A stretch of 64,000 bases of DNA. Source: Bradyrhizobium sp. 186. Lineage in GTDB: Bacteria > Pseudomonadota > Alphaproteobacteria > Rhizobiales > Xanthobacteraceae. The notes below the pieces were generated by a model that was not told where the DNA came from, made no database searches, and saw nothing but the letters and a program-made list of their open reading frames with translations. Made by a program: the position numbers and the translations under genes. Location of the stretch: assembly GCF_023101685.1 (NCBI RefSeq), contig NZ_CP082164.1, positions 6,014,001 to 6,078,000 on the forward strand. Direction: 5' to 3'. The number at the start of each line of letters is the position of its first letter. Position 1 is the stretch's first letter. This document shows positions 25,762 through 33,847 of this stretch, piece after piece.

Positions 25762-26523
25762 ATGACGGATATCGCGCAGGCGGAGAAGGCAAAGGTCCAC
25801 GAAGGCAAGGAAGCCGACCACCACCCTTACTTTCGGCCCAAGGATGCCGCGACGCTGATCCTGGTCGATCGCAGCGGCACCGTTCCGAAAGTTCTGGTCG
25901 GCAAGCGCCACGATAAGGTGGTGTTCATGCCCGGAAAGTTCGTCTTCCCCGGCGGGCGCGTCGACAAGGCCGACTACCGCGTGCCCTGTGCTGCACCCAT
26001 CACCGCCGAGCTGGAAGCCAATCTCGCCAAGGGCAGCCCGAAGACACCGGCCTCGCGCGCGAAGTCGCTGGCCATTGCCGCGATCCGCGAGGCCTGCGAG
26101 GAGACCGGCCTCTGCCTCGGGCGCAAGGCGCAGGATAAAACTGAAGGCAAGGCGCCCAAGCTCGACGGCGCCTGGACGCCGTTTGCGGAGGCCGGCCTGT
26201 TGCCTGACCCGTCCAGCCTGTTCCTGATCGCGCGCGCCATCACCCCGCCCGGCCGCGTCAAGCGGTTCGACACGCGTTTCTTCACGGCGGATGCCTCCGC
26301 GATCACTCATCGCGTCGAGGGCGTGATCCATGCGGACGCGGAGCTGGTCGAGCTGGTCTGGGTCGAGCTCGGCTCAAAGCCGCTCGCCGATTTGCATCCG
26401 ATGACGCGCAACGTGCTCAACGAGCTCGACATGCGCCTTGCCACCGGTCCGCTCCGCCACGATGCGCCGGTGCCGTTCTTCCATTTCTACGGCGGCAAGA
26501 TGCACAAGGATATCTTGAGCTGA
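25762..26523 (+). CDS. NUDIX hydrolase
   Basis: The 253-residue protein carries a NUDIX box: a glycine-rich start in FPGGRVDKADYRV and the catalytic core AAIREACEETGLCLG (REx2EExGx). The two parts are separated by an insertion longer than in classical Nudix enzymes, as in the NUDT19/CoA-type branch. Such proteins hydrolyse nucleoside diphosphates linked to another moiety; the substrate here is not determined. ATG 25762 has a GTGAGGAA ribosome site. It is the last gene of the topA-rnr-DUF983 run, after 32 bp. Confidence 0.88.
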   Translation: MTDIAQAEKAKVHEGKEADHHPYFRPKDAATLILVDRSGTVPKVLVGKRHDKVVFMPGKFVFPGGRVDKADYRVPCAAPITAELEANLAKGSPKTPASRAKSLAIAAIREACEETGLCLGRKAQDKTEGKAPKLDGAWTPFAEAGLLPDPSSLFLIARAITPPGRVKRFDTRFFTADASAITHRVEGVIHADAELVELVWVELGSKPLADLHPMTRNVLNELDMRLATGPLRHDAPVPFFHFYGGKMHKDILS

Positions 26524-26525
26524 TC

Positions 26526-26567
26526 GTCATTCCGGGGCGCGCCTCTTGGCGCGAGCCCGGAATGACG
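26526..26567. repeat. Short intergenic palindrome after NUDIX gene
   Basis: GTCATTCCGGGGCGCGCC and its inverted partner GGCGCGAGCCCGGAATGAC form a hairpin, possibly a transcript end. A related element lies at 47825-47930. Confidence 0.7.
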
Positions 26568-26681
26568 GGATTGTGCTGAGAGCGTCGCGAAAAACAAAAT
26601 AATCTTCCCGCCTCAGCGGATGGCGGAGTTCCTACTCATGCCTATGTCTTTCCGAGCGACACCCAGAACGGACACGGGGCA

Positions 26682-28007
26682 ATGGCACAACGGCAACTCA
26701 AGCTTGGCGCGTTCATGCGCCCGATCAGCATCCACACCGGCGCCTGGCGCTATCCGGGGGCCTGGCCGGACGCCAATTTCAACTTCGGCCATATCAAGCA
26801 GCTGATCCAAAAGCTCGAGGCCGGCAAGTTCGACGCCTTCTTCATGGCCGATCACCTCGCCGTGCTGAACATGCCGATCAGTGCGCTCAAACGTAGCCAC
26901 ACGGTGACGTCGTTCGAGCCGTTCACGCTGTTGTCGGCGCTCTCGGCCGTCACCGAACGGATCGGCCTGATCGCGACGGGCTCGACCACGTTCGACGAGC
27001 CCTATCACGTGGCGCGGCGCTTTGCCTCGCTCGACCATCTCAGCGGCGGGCGTGCCGGCTGGAATATCGTCACCACCTCGAATCCGGACGCCGCGCTGAA
27101 TTTCGGCCTCGACGACCACATGGAGCACGCCGAGCGCTACAAGCGCGCCCGCGAGTTCTATGACGTTGTCACGGGCCTCTGGGACTCCTTCGCCGACGAC
27201 GCCTTCGTCCGCGATGTCGAAGAAGGCCTGTTCGTCGAGCCGTCCAAGATGCATGTGCTCGATCACAACGGCAAATATCTCAAGGTCCGCGGTCCCCTCA
27301 ACATCGCCCGCCCCGTGCAGGGCTGGCCGGTGATCGTGCAGGCCGGCGCCTCCGAAGACGGCAGGCAGCTCGCGGCCGAGACCGCGGAAGCCGTGTTCAC
27401 CGGCGGCGGCAGCCTCGCCGACGGCCAGAAGCTTTATGCCGACATCAAGGGCCGCATGGAGAAGGTCGGCCGCGATCCCGAGCACCTGAAGATCCTGCCC
27501 GGCGCGTTTGTCGTGGTCGGCGACAGCGTCGACGAGGCCAAGGAGAAACGCGCTTTACTCGACAGCCGTGTGCATTACGACAGCGCGATCGCCTCGCTCT
27601 CGGTCATTCTCGGCACGGATGCCTCCGGCTTCGATCCCGACGGGCCGCTGCCCGAAATCCCCGAGACCAATGCCAGCAAGAGCGGCCGGCAGCGCATGGT
27701 CGATGTTGCCGCTCGCGACAAGCTCACGGTGCGCCAGCTCGCCCAGCGCGTCGGCGGCTATGGCGGATTAGCCTTCGTCGGCACCGCAAAAACCATCGCC
27801 GACCAGATGGAGGAATGGTTGGTCGGGCGCGGCTCCGACGGCTTCAACATCATGTTCCCGTTCGTCCCCGCAGGCCTCGACGATTTCGTCGACAAGGTGG
27901 TCCCGGAGCTCCAGCGCCGCGGGATTTTCCGCAAAGAGTATGAAGGCGCCACGTTGCGGGAGAATCTGGGCCTGCCGCGGCCGAAAAACCGGTTCTTCGA
28001 GGGGTAA
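26682..28007 (+). CDS. LLM-class flavin-dependent monooxygenase (NtaA/SnaA/SoxA type)
   Basis: This 441-residue bacterial-luciferase-fold enzyme of the nitrilotriacetate-monooxygenase branch uses reduced FMN from a separate reductase. Typical blocks are LGAFMRPISIHTGAWRYPGA at the start, FDAFFMADH, TERIGLIATGSTTF, EPYHVARRFASLDHLSGGRAGWNIVT, FNFGLDDHMEHAERY, and VIVQAGASEDGRQLAA. In this branch the substrates include chelators, sulfonates and dibenzothiophene derivatives; the sequence does not say which. No flavin reductase or ABC transporter gene is adjacent, so the partner must be encoded elsewhere. ATG 26682 matches family starts. Confidence 0.9.
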   Translation: MAQRQLKLGAFMRPISIHTGAWRYPGAWPDANFNFGHIKQLIQKLEAGKFDAFFMADHLAVLNMPISALKRSHTVTSFEPFTLLSALSAVTERIGLIATGSTTFDEPYHVARRFASLDHLSGGRAGWNIVTTSNPDAALNFGLDDHMEHAERYKRAREFYDVVTGLWDSFADDAFVRDVEEGLFVEPSKMHVLDHNGKYLKVRGPLNIARPVQGWPVIVQAGASEDGRQLAAETAEAVFTGGGSLADGQKLYADIKGRMEKVGRDPEHLKILPGAFVVVGDSVDEAKEKRALLDSRVHYDSAIASLSVILGTDASGFDPDGPLPEIPETNASKSGRQRMVDVAARDKLTVRQLAQRVGGYGGLAFVGTAKTIADQMEEWLVGRGSDGFNIMFPFVPAGLDDFVDKVVPELQRRGIFRKEYEGATLRENLGLPRPKNRFFEG

Positions 28008-28047
28008 TATTTTTGACGCCCAAGCTGACCGAACCAATGAAACGTTT

Positions 28048-28314
28048 TCAGTAGTGATATCGACATTGGGCGATGACGAGCTGCTGCCCGTCATCCTTGC
28101 CCTGAAGGCGGTACACCAGCCGATGTTCGCCCGTAACGCGGCGAGACCACCAACCGCGCAAATCATGTTTAAGGGGCTCCGGTTTCCCGATCCCCCTAAA
28201 CGGGTCTCTTTTGATGTCCTTGATCAAATCGTTGATGGCCGTGAGGATTTTTTCGTCCTCTTTTTGCCGTTGAAGGTAGTCTTGCCAGGCAATCTCGGTC
28301 CAAGCGATCAACAT
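28048..28314 (-). CDS. yoeB: YoeB-family toxin (ribosome-dependent mRNA interferase)
   Basis: This 88-residue RelE-fold toxin is expected to cut mRNA in the ribosomal A site. Catalytic residues of E. coli YoeB are conserved in position: Glu46, Arg65, and the C-terminal His-Tyr pair (His87-Tyr88). The KRDPFRGIGKPEPLK block and WSRRVTGEHRLVYR are hallmark sequences. It follows the antitoxin gene by 5 bp and should be co-transcribed and translationally coupled with it. Nothing suggests inactivation. Confidence 0.95.
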   Translation of the reverse strand: MLIAWTEIAWQDYLQRQKEDEKILTAINDLIKDIKRDPFRGIGKPEPLKHDLRGWWSRRVTGEHRLVYRLQGKDDGQQLVIAQCRYHY

Positions 28315-28319
28315 GTCGC

Positions 28320-28586
28320 CTAGCCAGTCGAGCCGGGCTCAATCAATTCATGCTCGACGAGCCTACCTTCATCGGCTTCCTTGATGGAGCGCAGAAGGCG
28401 CGCGGCGTTGGCCGGGCTCTTCAGAAGATGAACCGTCTCCACAAGGCCCTCGTACTCTTCCTCCGAGAGCATCACCACGCTACGGGCGTTCTGGCGCGTT
28501 ACAACGAGCGGGGCGCGATCGTCGCAGACCTGGTCCATGTAGGCCGCGAGGTTGCTCCGTAGCTCCGTGTAAGAAACGTTTGCCAT
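28320..28586 (-). CDS. yefM: YefM/Phd-family antitoxin
   Basis: The 88-residue protein begins MANVSYTELRSNLAAYMDQV, the Phd/YefM DNA-binding N-terminus. It continues with APLVVTRQNARSVVMLSEEEYEGLVETVHLLKSPANAARLLRSI, the dimerisation and toxin-contact region, and an acidic flexible tail. It neutralises YoeB and represses the operon as a complex. ATG 28586 was preferred over an upstream start at 28631 because it matches the family N-terminus and keeps the TGTACA boxes outside the coding sequence. Confidence 0.95.
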   Translation of the reverse strand: MANVSYTELRSNLAAYMDQVCDDRAPLVVTRQNARSVVMLSEEEYEGLVETVHLLKSPANAARLLRSIKEADEGRLVEHELIEPGSTG

Positions 28587-28607
28587 GGCAATTCGTCCTG
28601 GTCTTTC

Positions 28608-28650
28608 CGTACAGACAACTGTACATATCATTGTACGGAAACCCGTACAA
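28608..28650. promoter_or_regulatory. YefM operator: four TGTAC/GTACA half sites
   Basis: GTACA at 28609, TGTACA at 28620, TGTAC at 28632 and GTACA at 28645 lie just upstream of yefM. The TGTACA core is the known recognition motif of YefM in E. coli, so conditional autorepression by the YefM-YoeB complex is expected. Confidence 0.8.
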
Positions 28651-28734
28651 TGGTGACCGATAGACCAGGCGTCTGTTACGGCTCTTTTTGAAGCCTGATT
28701 GGGCCGATTTGAGTAGTTTTGCGGCCCTAAAACC

Positions 28735-28762
28735 TTGACATCAAGCCGTTTCTGGCTAGGTT
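28735..28762 (+). promoter_or_regulatory. Probable housekeeping promoter of rpmG
   Basis: TTGACA (28735-28740) and TAGGTT (28757-28762) are separated by 16 bp, 60 bp before the rpmG start. The -35 is a perfect consensus and the -10 is weak, fitting a sigma-70 type promoter for a ribosomal protein gene. Confidence 0.6.
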
Positions 28763-28822
28763 GCCGGCCAACGCGGGCCGTTTGGCCGGCTCCAGATTCC
28801 CTTCATTTCAGAGGTCCTGAAC

Positions 28823-28990
28823 ATGGCCAAAGCGGTCACCATCAAGGTCAAGCTCGTGTCCTCCGCTGACACCGGCTTCTACTACGTCGCCAAGAAGAAT
28901 TCGCGCACCATGACCGACAAGCTGGTCAAGAAGAAGTACGACCCGGTCGCGCGCAAGCACGTCGAATTCCGCGAATCCAAGATCAAGTAA
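28823..28990 (+). CDS. rpmG: 50S ribosomal protein L33
   Basis: This is a 55-residue basic protein beginning [21 protein letters not shown] and ending [12 protein letters not shown], as in alphaproteobacterial L33. This is the version without the zinc-binding CxxC pairs. It is transcribed alone from its own promoter and followed by a strong terminator. Its 3' end is the site of interest in the region downstream: a relic of the last 12 codons and terminator lies at 33848, and the terminator with 250 bp of following DNA is repeated at 32622. Confidence 0.97.
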   Translation: MAKAVTIKVKLVSSADTGFYYVAKKNSRTMTDKLVKKKYDPVARKHVEFRESKIK

Positions 28991-28994
28991 GATC

Positions 28995-29293
28995 GCGGGA
29001 CGTTGAAGACTTTTGCGGGGCCTCACGGCCCCGTTTTTATTTTGCCCCCCTCGTGTCCCGGACGCGGTGCAGCGTGCAACGCTGGGCCGCAGAGCCGGGA
29101 CCCAGAATGAATGCAACACAGTACGATGCGGAGACATTGGCCCCGGATCAGCAGCGCACCGTCGAAGTGACGCTGCGCTGCGTCCGGGGCACGAGAGCTG
29201 AGCCAGGCGTGCTCGTAGAATTGTCGCGTCCGCTATGCGCGCAGAAGACGACGATGAAGCCGAATGGCTCCATGTCAGCCTCGGGCCATAGAT
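28995..29293 (+). repeat. Duplicated block downstream of rpmG, copy 1
   Basis: The block runs from GCGGGACGTTGAAG through the rpmG terminator to about TCAGCCTCGGGCC and is repeated in the same orientation at 32622-32918 with a modest number of substitutions and small indels. Apart from the terminator it encodes nothing convincing. The group II intron begins at its right end. Confidence 0.9.
29015..29043 (+). terminator. rpmG rho-independent terminator
   Basis: The stem CGGGGCC-TCA-CGGCCCCG is followed by TTTTTATTTT, directly after rpmG. The hairpin is repeated at 32640 and, with changes, at 33915. Confidence 0.9.
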
Positions 29294-31216
29294 CGGGATA
29301 GGGGGGAGCCTTGCGGCTCCACCCCTCCCACACCACCGTACGTACGGGTCCGTATACGGCGGTTCGAGAAGTTACGCTAACGCGCTTCGATCAAGGACAG
29401 GAACCCGAGCGATTTGAAGTGGGCATTGGAGAGTCCAACAGAGAGGGCTTTGCTCCGGGCGAGGTGCCAGGGTCCACGGCCGCTACCGGCCATGTTGCGC
29501 AATTCCCCCGAGACTCCCAGCGCGATGAGTGCTGCTCGACGACGTCCTGGTGTTTTCCATTGGCGCCAAAGAGCGGCCCGCAATCGCAAGCGGACCCAAC
29601 GAGTGAGGGCGATCAACACCTCGGGCGTTTCGCAGAAGCCGAAATAGCCACGCCAGCCCCGCATATACTTGGCCAGTTCCTCCATTGTCGTCTTGATGCT
29701 GACGCCCTTGGCCCTTCGCGTAGTATCTCGGATTCGCTGCTTGAACCGTTCCAGCGATTTCGGCGCGATCGTGCGCTTGATGCATGGACCAGCCGTGAAG
29801 CTGAACCCGAGGAACTTTCGTTCCTGCGGTCGTGCCACCGCACTCTTCGCCTCATTCACCTTGAGCTTGAGCTTTTGTGTGCTCTCCATCACCCGCTGAC
29901 CCGCGCGTTCGCTGCGAACGTAGATGTTGCAGTCGTCCGCATAACGGACAAAGCGGTGTCCCCGGTGCTCCAGTTCGCGGTCGAGTTCGTCGAGTACGAG
30001 GTTACTTAGCAGTGGCGAAAGCGGTCCTCCTTGCGGAGTTCCTTCCACGCTGGGGCTGACCAGTCCGTTCTCCATCACCCCGGCATTCAGGAATGCCCGG
30101 ATGAGCTTCAACAGCCGCTTGTCCCCGACGCGCTTGGCGATCTGGCCCATCAGTTTGTCGTGATTGACTCGATCAAAGAACTTTTCCAAATCGAGATCGA
30201 TCACCCATCCGTAGCCTTGCGCGATGTACTGCTGCGCTTGAGCCACGGCGTGATGAGCCGACCGACGCGGTCGGAACCCATAGCTGTATTGGGAGAACGT
30301 CGGATTCCATTGCCGCTGCAGAACCTGCATCACCGCTTGCTGGACAAAGCGGTCCAGCACGGTTGGGATGCCAAGCTTTCGCATCCCTCCGCCATCCGGC
30401 TTCGGGATTTCCACCCGTCTCACCGGTTTCGGTTCGTAGGTCCTGTTCAGCAATTGCTCCCGAATGACCGGCCAGTGCTGCTTCAGGTAGTCACCGAGTT
30501 TATCAACGGTCATCCCATCGACGCCGGCGCTGCCCTTGTTGCTCCTCACTTGCCGCAATGCTTCCTTCAGGTTCTTTCGCTCACATACCTCCTCCATGAT
30601 CCGACGCGTGTCGGCTGGGCGTTCGGGCTCATTCGCCACCGAGAGCGATTCGATGTCTCCCCCTCCCGCCTGCCGGGCTTCACCCGTCGGCGCCGATGAG
30701 AAGTCCAGTCTCAACTGGATGTTCAGCCGCTTGTCGCTCTCGAGATTCATGTCCTACTTGCCTCTCCTCTCGTTCGGGCCTTCAGCCATCGTTCCCGGCT
30801 CAGCCTATCTGTTGCCTCCACCTTTCGGCGACGGAGTGCCTCACTAGCCTTGCCGACGACATGACCTAATACGCCCTCTGCTGACTTCTGCCCCGCGGTC
30901 AGGATGCCTCGCGGCATTCTCAGTCGCCGAAGCGACACAGAGCAGATCTCCTGGGGTAAGTTCAGTTACTTTCCGTGCACAGGTCGCCGGATCTACGCTT
31001 CGCATCCTTGATGGATATGGACTTCGCGGTAAGTGGCCCGCTCGTCCGACGCTCGCGCCTTGTATCCGGTTCTTGTCCATCGACTCGCACGTTTGCTCTA
31101 CGCTTCCTTCAGACCTCGCCTCGCGGCGATAGCCCTTGCGTTGTCACTAACCCTTCACCTCCATCAGGTTGGGTAGAGGACTTTCACCTCCAAGTTACTG
31201 AACATGCCCAGCACAC
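29292..31216 (-). ncRNA. Group II intron
   Basis: On the minus strand the element opens with GTGTGCTGGGCATG, which fits the GUGYG 5' consensus, at 31216. It carries the maturase gene in its middle and ends with a domain V hairpin (GAACCGCCGTATACGGAC ... GTACGTACGGTGGTG, about 29312-29346). Domain VI follows, with GGAGCC-GCAA-GGCTCC and a bulged A in the CTATCCC strand, and the intron ends near 29292 at ..GAT. The length of about 1.9 kb is normal. Both boundaries are inferred from consensus and may shift by a few bases. The 3' side abuts duplicated rpmG-downstream DNA and the 5' side abuts an IS91 remnant. Confidence 0.8.
29377..30750 (-). CDS. ltrA: Group II intron reverse transcriptase/maturase
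   Basis: The 457-residue protein has an RT domain with GSAGVDGMTVDKLGDYL, VRRVEIPKPDGGGMRKLGIPT, YSYGFRPRRSAHHAV, VIDLDLEKFFDRVNHD, GTPQGGPLSPLLSNLVLDELD and the catalytic FVRYADDCNIYV. A maturase (X) domain follows, with RRAKGVSIKTTMEELAKYMRGWRGYFGF. The C-terminus shows no HNH endonuclease domain, so mobility would be by insertion at replication forks or single-stranded targets. All key residues are present. It promotes splicing and retromobility of the RNA that surrounds it. Confidence 0.95.
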   Translation of the reverse strand: MNLESDKRLNIQLRLDFSSAPTGEARQAGGGDIESLSVANEPERPADTRRIMEEVCERKNLKEALRQVRSNKGSAGVDGMTVDKLGDYLKQHWPVIREQLLNRTYEPKPVRRVEIPKPDGGGMRKLGIPTVLDRFVQQAVMQVLQRQWNPTFSQYSYGFRPRRSAHHAVAQAQQYIAQGYGWVIDLDLEKFFDRVNHDKLMGQIAKRVGDKRLLKLIRAFLNAGVMENGLVSPSVEGTPQGGPLSPLLSNLVLDELDRELEHRGHRFVRYADDCNIYVRSERAGQRVMESTQKLKLKVNEAKSAVARPQERKFLGFSFTAGPCIKRTIAPKSLERFKQRIRDTTRRAKGVSIKTTMEELAKYMRGWRGYFGFCETPEVLIALTRWVRLRLRAALWRQWKTPGRRRAALIALGVSGELRNMAGSGRGPWHLARSKALSVGLSNAHFKSLGFLSLIEAR

Positions 31217-31249
31217 CACTAAATCGCTGCGCGATAGCCCGCTGAAGCG

Positions 31250-31654
31250 GGGGGCTTAGCCGAGGGTGCGGTAACCTATGAGCGGTGGAAGAATTACCGG
31301 ATCGAGGGGCCTGGCCGCTATCAGACCATGACGCTGTCGACCCGCGAGTTCATCCGACGCTTCCTGATGCACGTGCTGCCCGGGGGCTTCCACCGCATCC
31401 GGCACTACGGACTGCTGGCCAGTGGCAGCCGCGCCGCCAACATCGCGCGGGCGCGCGAACTGCTCGCCGTGCCGATCCGCTCCGAACAGCAAAATGCCTC
31501 AGAGGCCCCAGCGGCCGACGAACCCCGCATGCTGCCACGACCGTGCCCCTGCTGCGGCGGACGCATGTTCGTCATCGAGACCTTCGCGCGCGGCAGCGAG
31601 CCAAAGCACCGACCCACGCCCACGCCGGCCGCGATCAGGATCGACACCTCATGA
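31250..31654 (+). pseudogene. IS91-family transposase, C-terminal remnant
   Basis: The frame VTYERWKNYRIEGPGRYQT followed by MTLSTREFIRRFLMHVLPGG, FHRIRHYGLLASGSRAANIAR and PCPCCGGRMFVIETFARG is the last quarter of an IS91/ISCR-type HUH transposase, ending at TGA 31654. The catalytic tyrosines and HUH motif should lie upstream, but there the sequence runs into the group II intron junction, so the gene is truncated. ATG 31328 is only an internal methionine. Confidence 0.85.
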
Positions 31655-32061
31655 TGCTGTCATCGCTGATCCAGCACCGCACCGAAGCGCACCATTTTGG
31701 CCGGCTCTCGCCCGGCAGCACATCCACTTGCGCCGATCAGCAAGACTGGCCCGTGATCGCGCCGCAAATCCTGTCGAGCAACCTGCGATCCGCTCGCTCG
31801 CGCCAGCACGCACGCCCAAGATTCGAGCTAAAGCGATCCGATCGCCACCATCAGCTCAACTTCCGCAACACTCACGCCGAAGCCAAATCCCCATAGCACC
31901 CGCTGCACAGTCGGTGCCCCACATCCCGCGATTTCGTGCCTTGGCGCTTTTCGGGCGCCGGCTGTCCGAGCGTGGGGATGGTCTCGGCATGCCGGCATCC
32001 GAAAACCTGCACAACAACGGACATGGCTGCGAACAGCGGTCGGACCGCCAATTGAGGCCAC
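31655..32061. other. Non-coding stretch after IS91 remnant
   Basis: This is 407 bp between the IS91 remnant and the GNAT gene. Open frames here have no recognisable content. It probably includes the 3' terminal region of the decayed IS91 element. Confidence 0.5.
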
Positions 32062-32508
32062 CTACCGCCGTACTTCGAAGTACGTTTTGCTTCCTCGTTC
32101 AAACCCTGCTTCTTCGTAGAAGCGTAGGGTGGTCTCACGCTTCGAACCCGTCGCCAAGTGGACTTTGTAGCAATCGGCCTGCGATGCAAGATCGAGCGCA
32201 TGAGCAAGAACCCGTCGCCCGAGCCCTAGTCTACGATGATCGGCGTGCGTGACTACATTCTCGATCACCCCATATGATCTACCGCCCCGAGACAGATTAG
32301 GCACAATTGCGAGCGTACACGAAGATAGAAGCTGCTCAGCTGCTTGCGCCACGATCACAGTCATGAAGCTCGATGTAAGCAAATTGGACCAGACGCGCGC
32401 AGCAATAGCTGGCGCCAGTTGAGCTTCGTGCGGATGAAGATGTCGGTAAAGATTCAGGACCTCGGGCAGATCGTGTTCTGTTGCGCGACGGATAATGGCT
32501 TCTTTCAT
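32062..32508 (-). CDS. GNAT-family N-acetyltransferase
   Basis: The 148-residue protein starts MKEAIIRRATEHDLPEVLNLYRHLHP. The central strand YGVIENVVTHADHRRLGLGRRVLAHALDLA contains the acetyl-CoA pyrophosphate loop (RRLGLGRRV). CYKVHLATGSKRETTLRFYEEAGFERGSKTYF is the usual C-terminal end. The substrate is unknown. It lies within the accessory region between the IS91 remnant and the second copy of the rpmG-downstream block. Confidence 0.88.
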   Translation of the reverse strand: MKEAIIRRATEHDLPEVLNLYRHLHPHEAQLAPAIAARVWSNLLTSSFMTVIVAQAAEQLLSSCTLAIVPNLSRGGRSYGVIENVVTHADHRRLGLGRRVLAHALDLASQADCYKVHLATGSKRETTLRFYEEAGFERGSKTYFEVRR

Positions 32509-32621
32509 GTGCTGATCCCTTGGATCGATACGAATAGCGCATTCATGCGGCAGAGAATACCTGAGGCGCGAACGCGCGGATCACCGACTTGTGCAAAGGG
32601 TCAGAAGGCGACTTCCACCGA

Positions 32622-32918
32622 GCGGGACGTTGAAGGACTTTGACGGGGCCTCACGGCCCCGTTTTTATTTTGCCCCCTTTCGTGTCCCGGACGCGGTGCA
32701 GCGTGCAACGCTGCGCCGCAGAGCCGGGACCCAGGATGCAACACAGTACGAATACGGAGACATGGGCCCCGGCTCTGCAGCGCACCGTCGAAGTGACGCT
32801 GCGCTACGTCCGGGGCACGAGAGCTGAGCCAGGCGTGCTCGTAGAATTGTCGCGCCCACTATGCGCGCAGAAGACGACGATGAAGCCAAATGGCTCGATG
32901 TCAGCCTTGGGGCACAGA
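32622..32918 (+). repeat. Duplicated block downstream of rpmG, copy 2
   Basis: This is a second copy of 28995-29293, beginning at GCGGGACGTTGAAGG within a different flank. It includes the terminator hairpin (about 32642-32670) and continues to about GGGGCACAGA. It carries no rpmG codons. The run 32509-33083 otherwise holds no gene. Confidence 0.9.
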
Positions 32919-33083
32919 AGCAGACATCGCGACGGCTTTAAGCGCGCGGTCGGCGTTCTCTTGGCCGCCATATCGATGGCGAGTCATTGGCAGATATCGT
33001 TTCAACCCTCGGTTGCTCAATTCGGAATGTATGGTACCGTGCACTTACCGGAACGGCATTTCCGTCCCGGATTTGGGAAGGAC

Positions 33084-33650
33084 ATGGTCATGAGATTGAC
33101 GCCAAGCTTTGTCGTGCCCTCAGCCGTCGCTGTCTTGTCAACTGCCTTGCTGTGCGGCCCGGCAGCGTCACAAATCACACCAGGCTCCGCCGCCCCGCTT
33201 CCCCCCGTCACAGTCGACGCGCCGAAGCAGGCGGCAAGGCCACATCGGGCGGAGCGCGCGGCAAACACAACGGCATCGCGCCGGACTGCGTCAACCGCTC
33301 AAACGTCGTCGTCAGCCACACGGACGCATTCGCCTGCACCAGATTCAGTATTAGGGAGGATTGGCAGGCTGGAGAAAGTCGCCAGCAATTGCAACGGTGG
33401 CTGTGAATCAAGCCTCCCACACGGCAAAGATCCTTGGGTTGGATGCAGCGAGTCAGGGGGCGGACAAACAAATGCACCTTTCTCGCCAACATGCAGAGAC
33501 AACCTCACCTACAAATCCTACGTGGATTGCGTCGAGACGAAGGTGTTCTTGGGCGACTACCGAAATAGAGCCTACTGGATTTGCAGCAGCCTGTCCGCCG
33601 GCAACAAGTTTCAGGTCGCCGAACTCAAGCGGCCAAAACGCCCGCGCTAA
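33084..33650 (+). CDS. Exported protein of unknown function
   Basis: This 188-residue protein has a signal peptide (MVMRLTPSFVVPSAVAVLST, then LLCGPAASQ). A long Ala/Pro/Thr/Ser-rich linker follows to about residue 85 and contains many basic residues. A compact C-terminal domain has six cysteines (NCNGGCES, WVGCSES, TCRDNL, DCVET, ICSSL) likely to form disulphides. A GGGAAGG ribosome site precedes ATG 33084, fixing the start; upstream in-frame codons belong to the duplicated block. No family was recognised. The export signal and cysteine pattern suggest a periplasmic or secreted protein. Confidence 0.7.
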   Translation: MVMRLTPSFVVPSAVAVLSTALLCGPAASQITPGSAAPLPPVTVDAPKQAARPHRAERAANTTASRRTASTAQTSSSATRTHSPAPDSVLGRIGRLEKVASNCNGGCESSLPHGKDPWVGCSESGGGQTNAPFSPTCRDNLTYKSYVDCVETKVFLGDYRNRAYWICSSLSAGNKFQVAELKRPKRPR

Positions 33651-33752
33651 AGCATGATCCGGAAAAGTGCGCAGCGGTTTTCCGAAAAGATCATGCTCAA
33701 ACAATAGCCTAAAGCGCGATGATGATTCATCCTCATCTCATTGCGCTTTAGT
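33648..33752 (-). repeat. Dispersed intergenic palindrome, copy 3
   Basis: AAAGCATGATCCGGAAAAGTG, the middle TTTTCCGAAAAGATCATGC, and the AAAGCGCGATGATGATTC hairpin together are the reverse complement of the whole element at 4703-4800. It starts in the stop codon of the exported-protein gene. Confidence 0.85.
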
Positions 33753-33847
33753 CCGTACCTCCCGCCGGCTCGCTGTCCCAGTTGAACTTGGGCCCTGATG
33801 TCGGCCCACGCTTGCCGCTGGTAGCCGAACCTCGCCGGCCGGCTGCT

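Noticed and set aside
29053..29301. Open frame ending SMSASGHRSG and its longer twin at 32640
   Set aside because: These frames run across a terminator hairpin and a duplicated intergenic block. The peptide is typical of spurious ORFs over rhizobial repeats.
31285..32252. Long frames over the IS91 remnant in other phases (203 and 276 codons)
   Set aside because: High-GC shadow frames. Only the frame encoding the IS91 transposase C-terminus has recognisable blocks.
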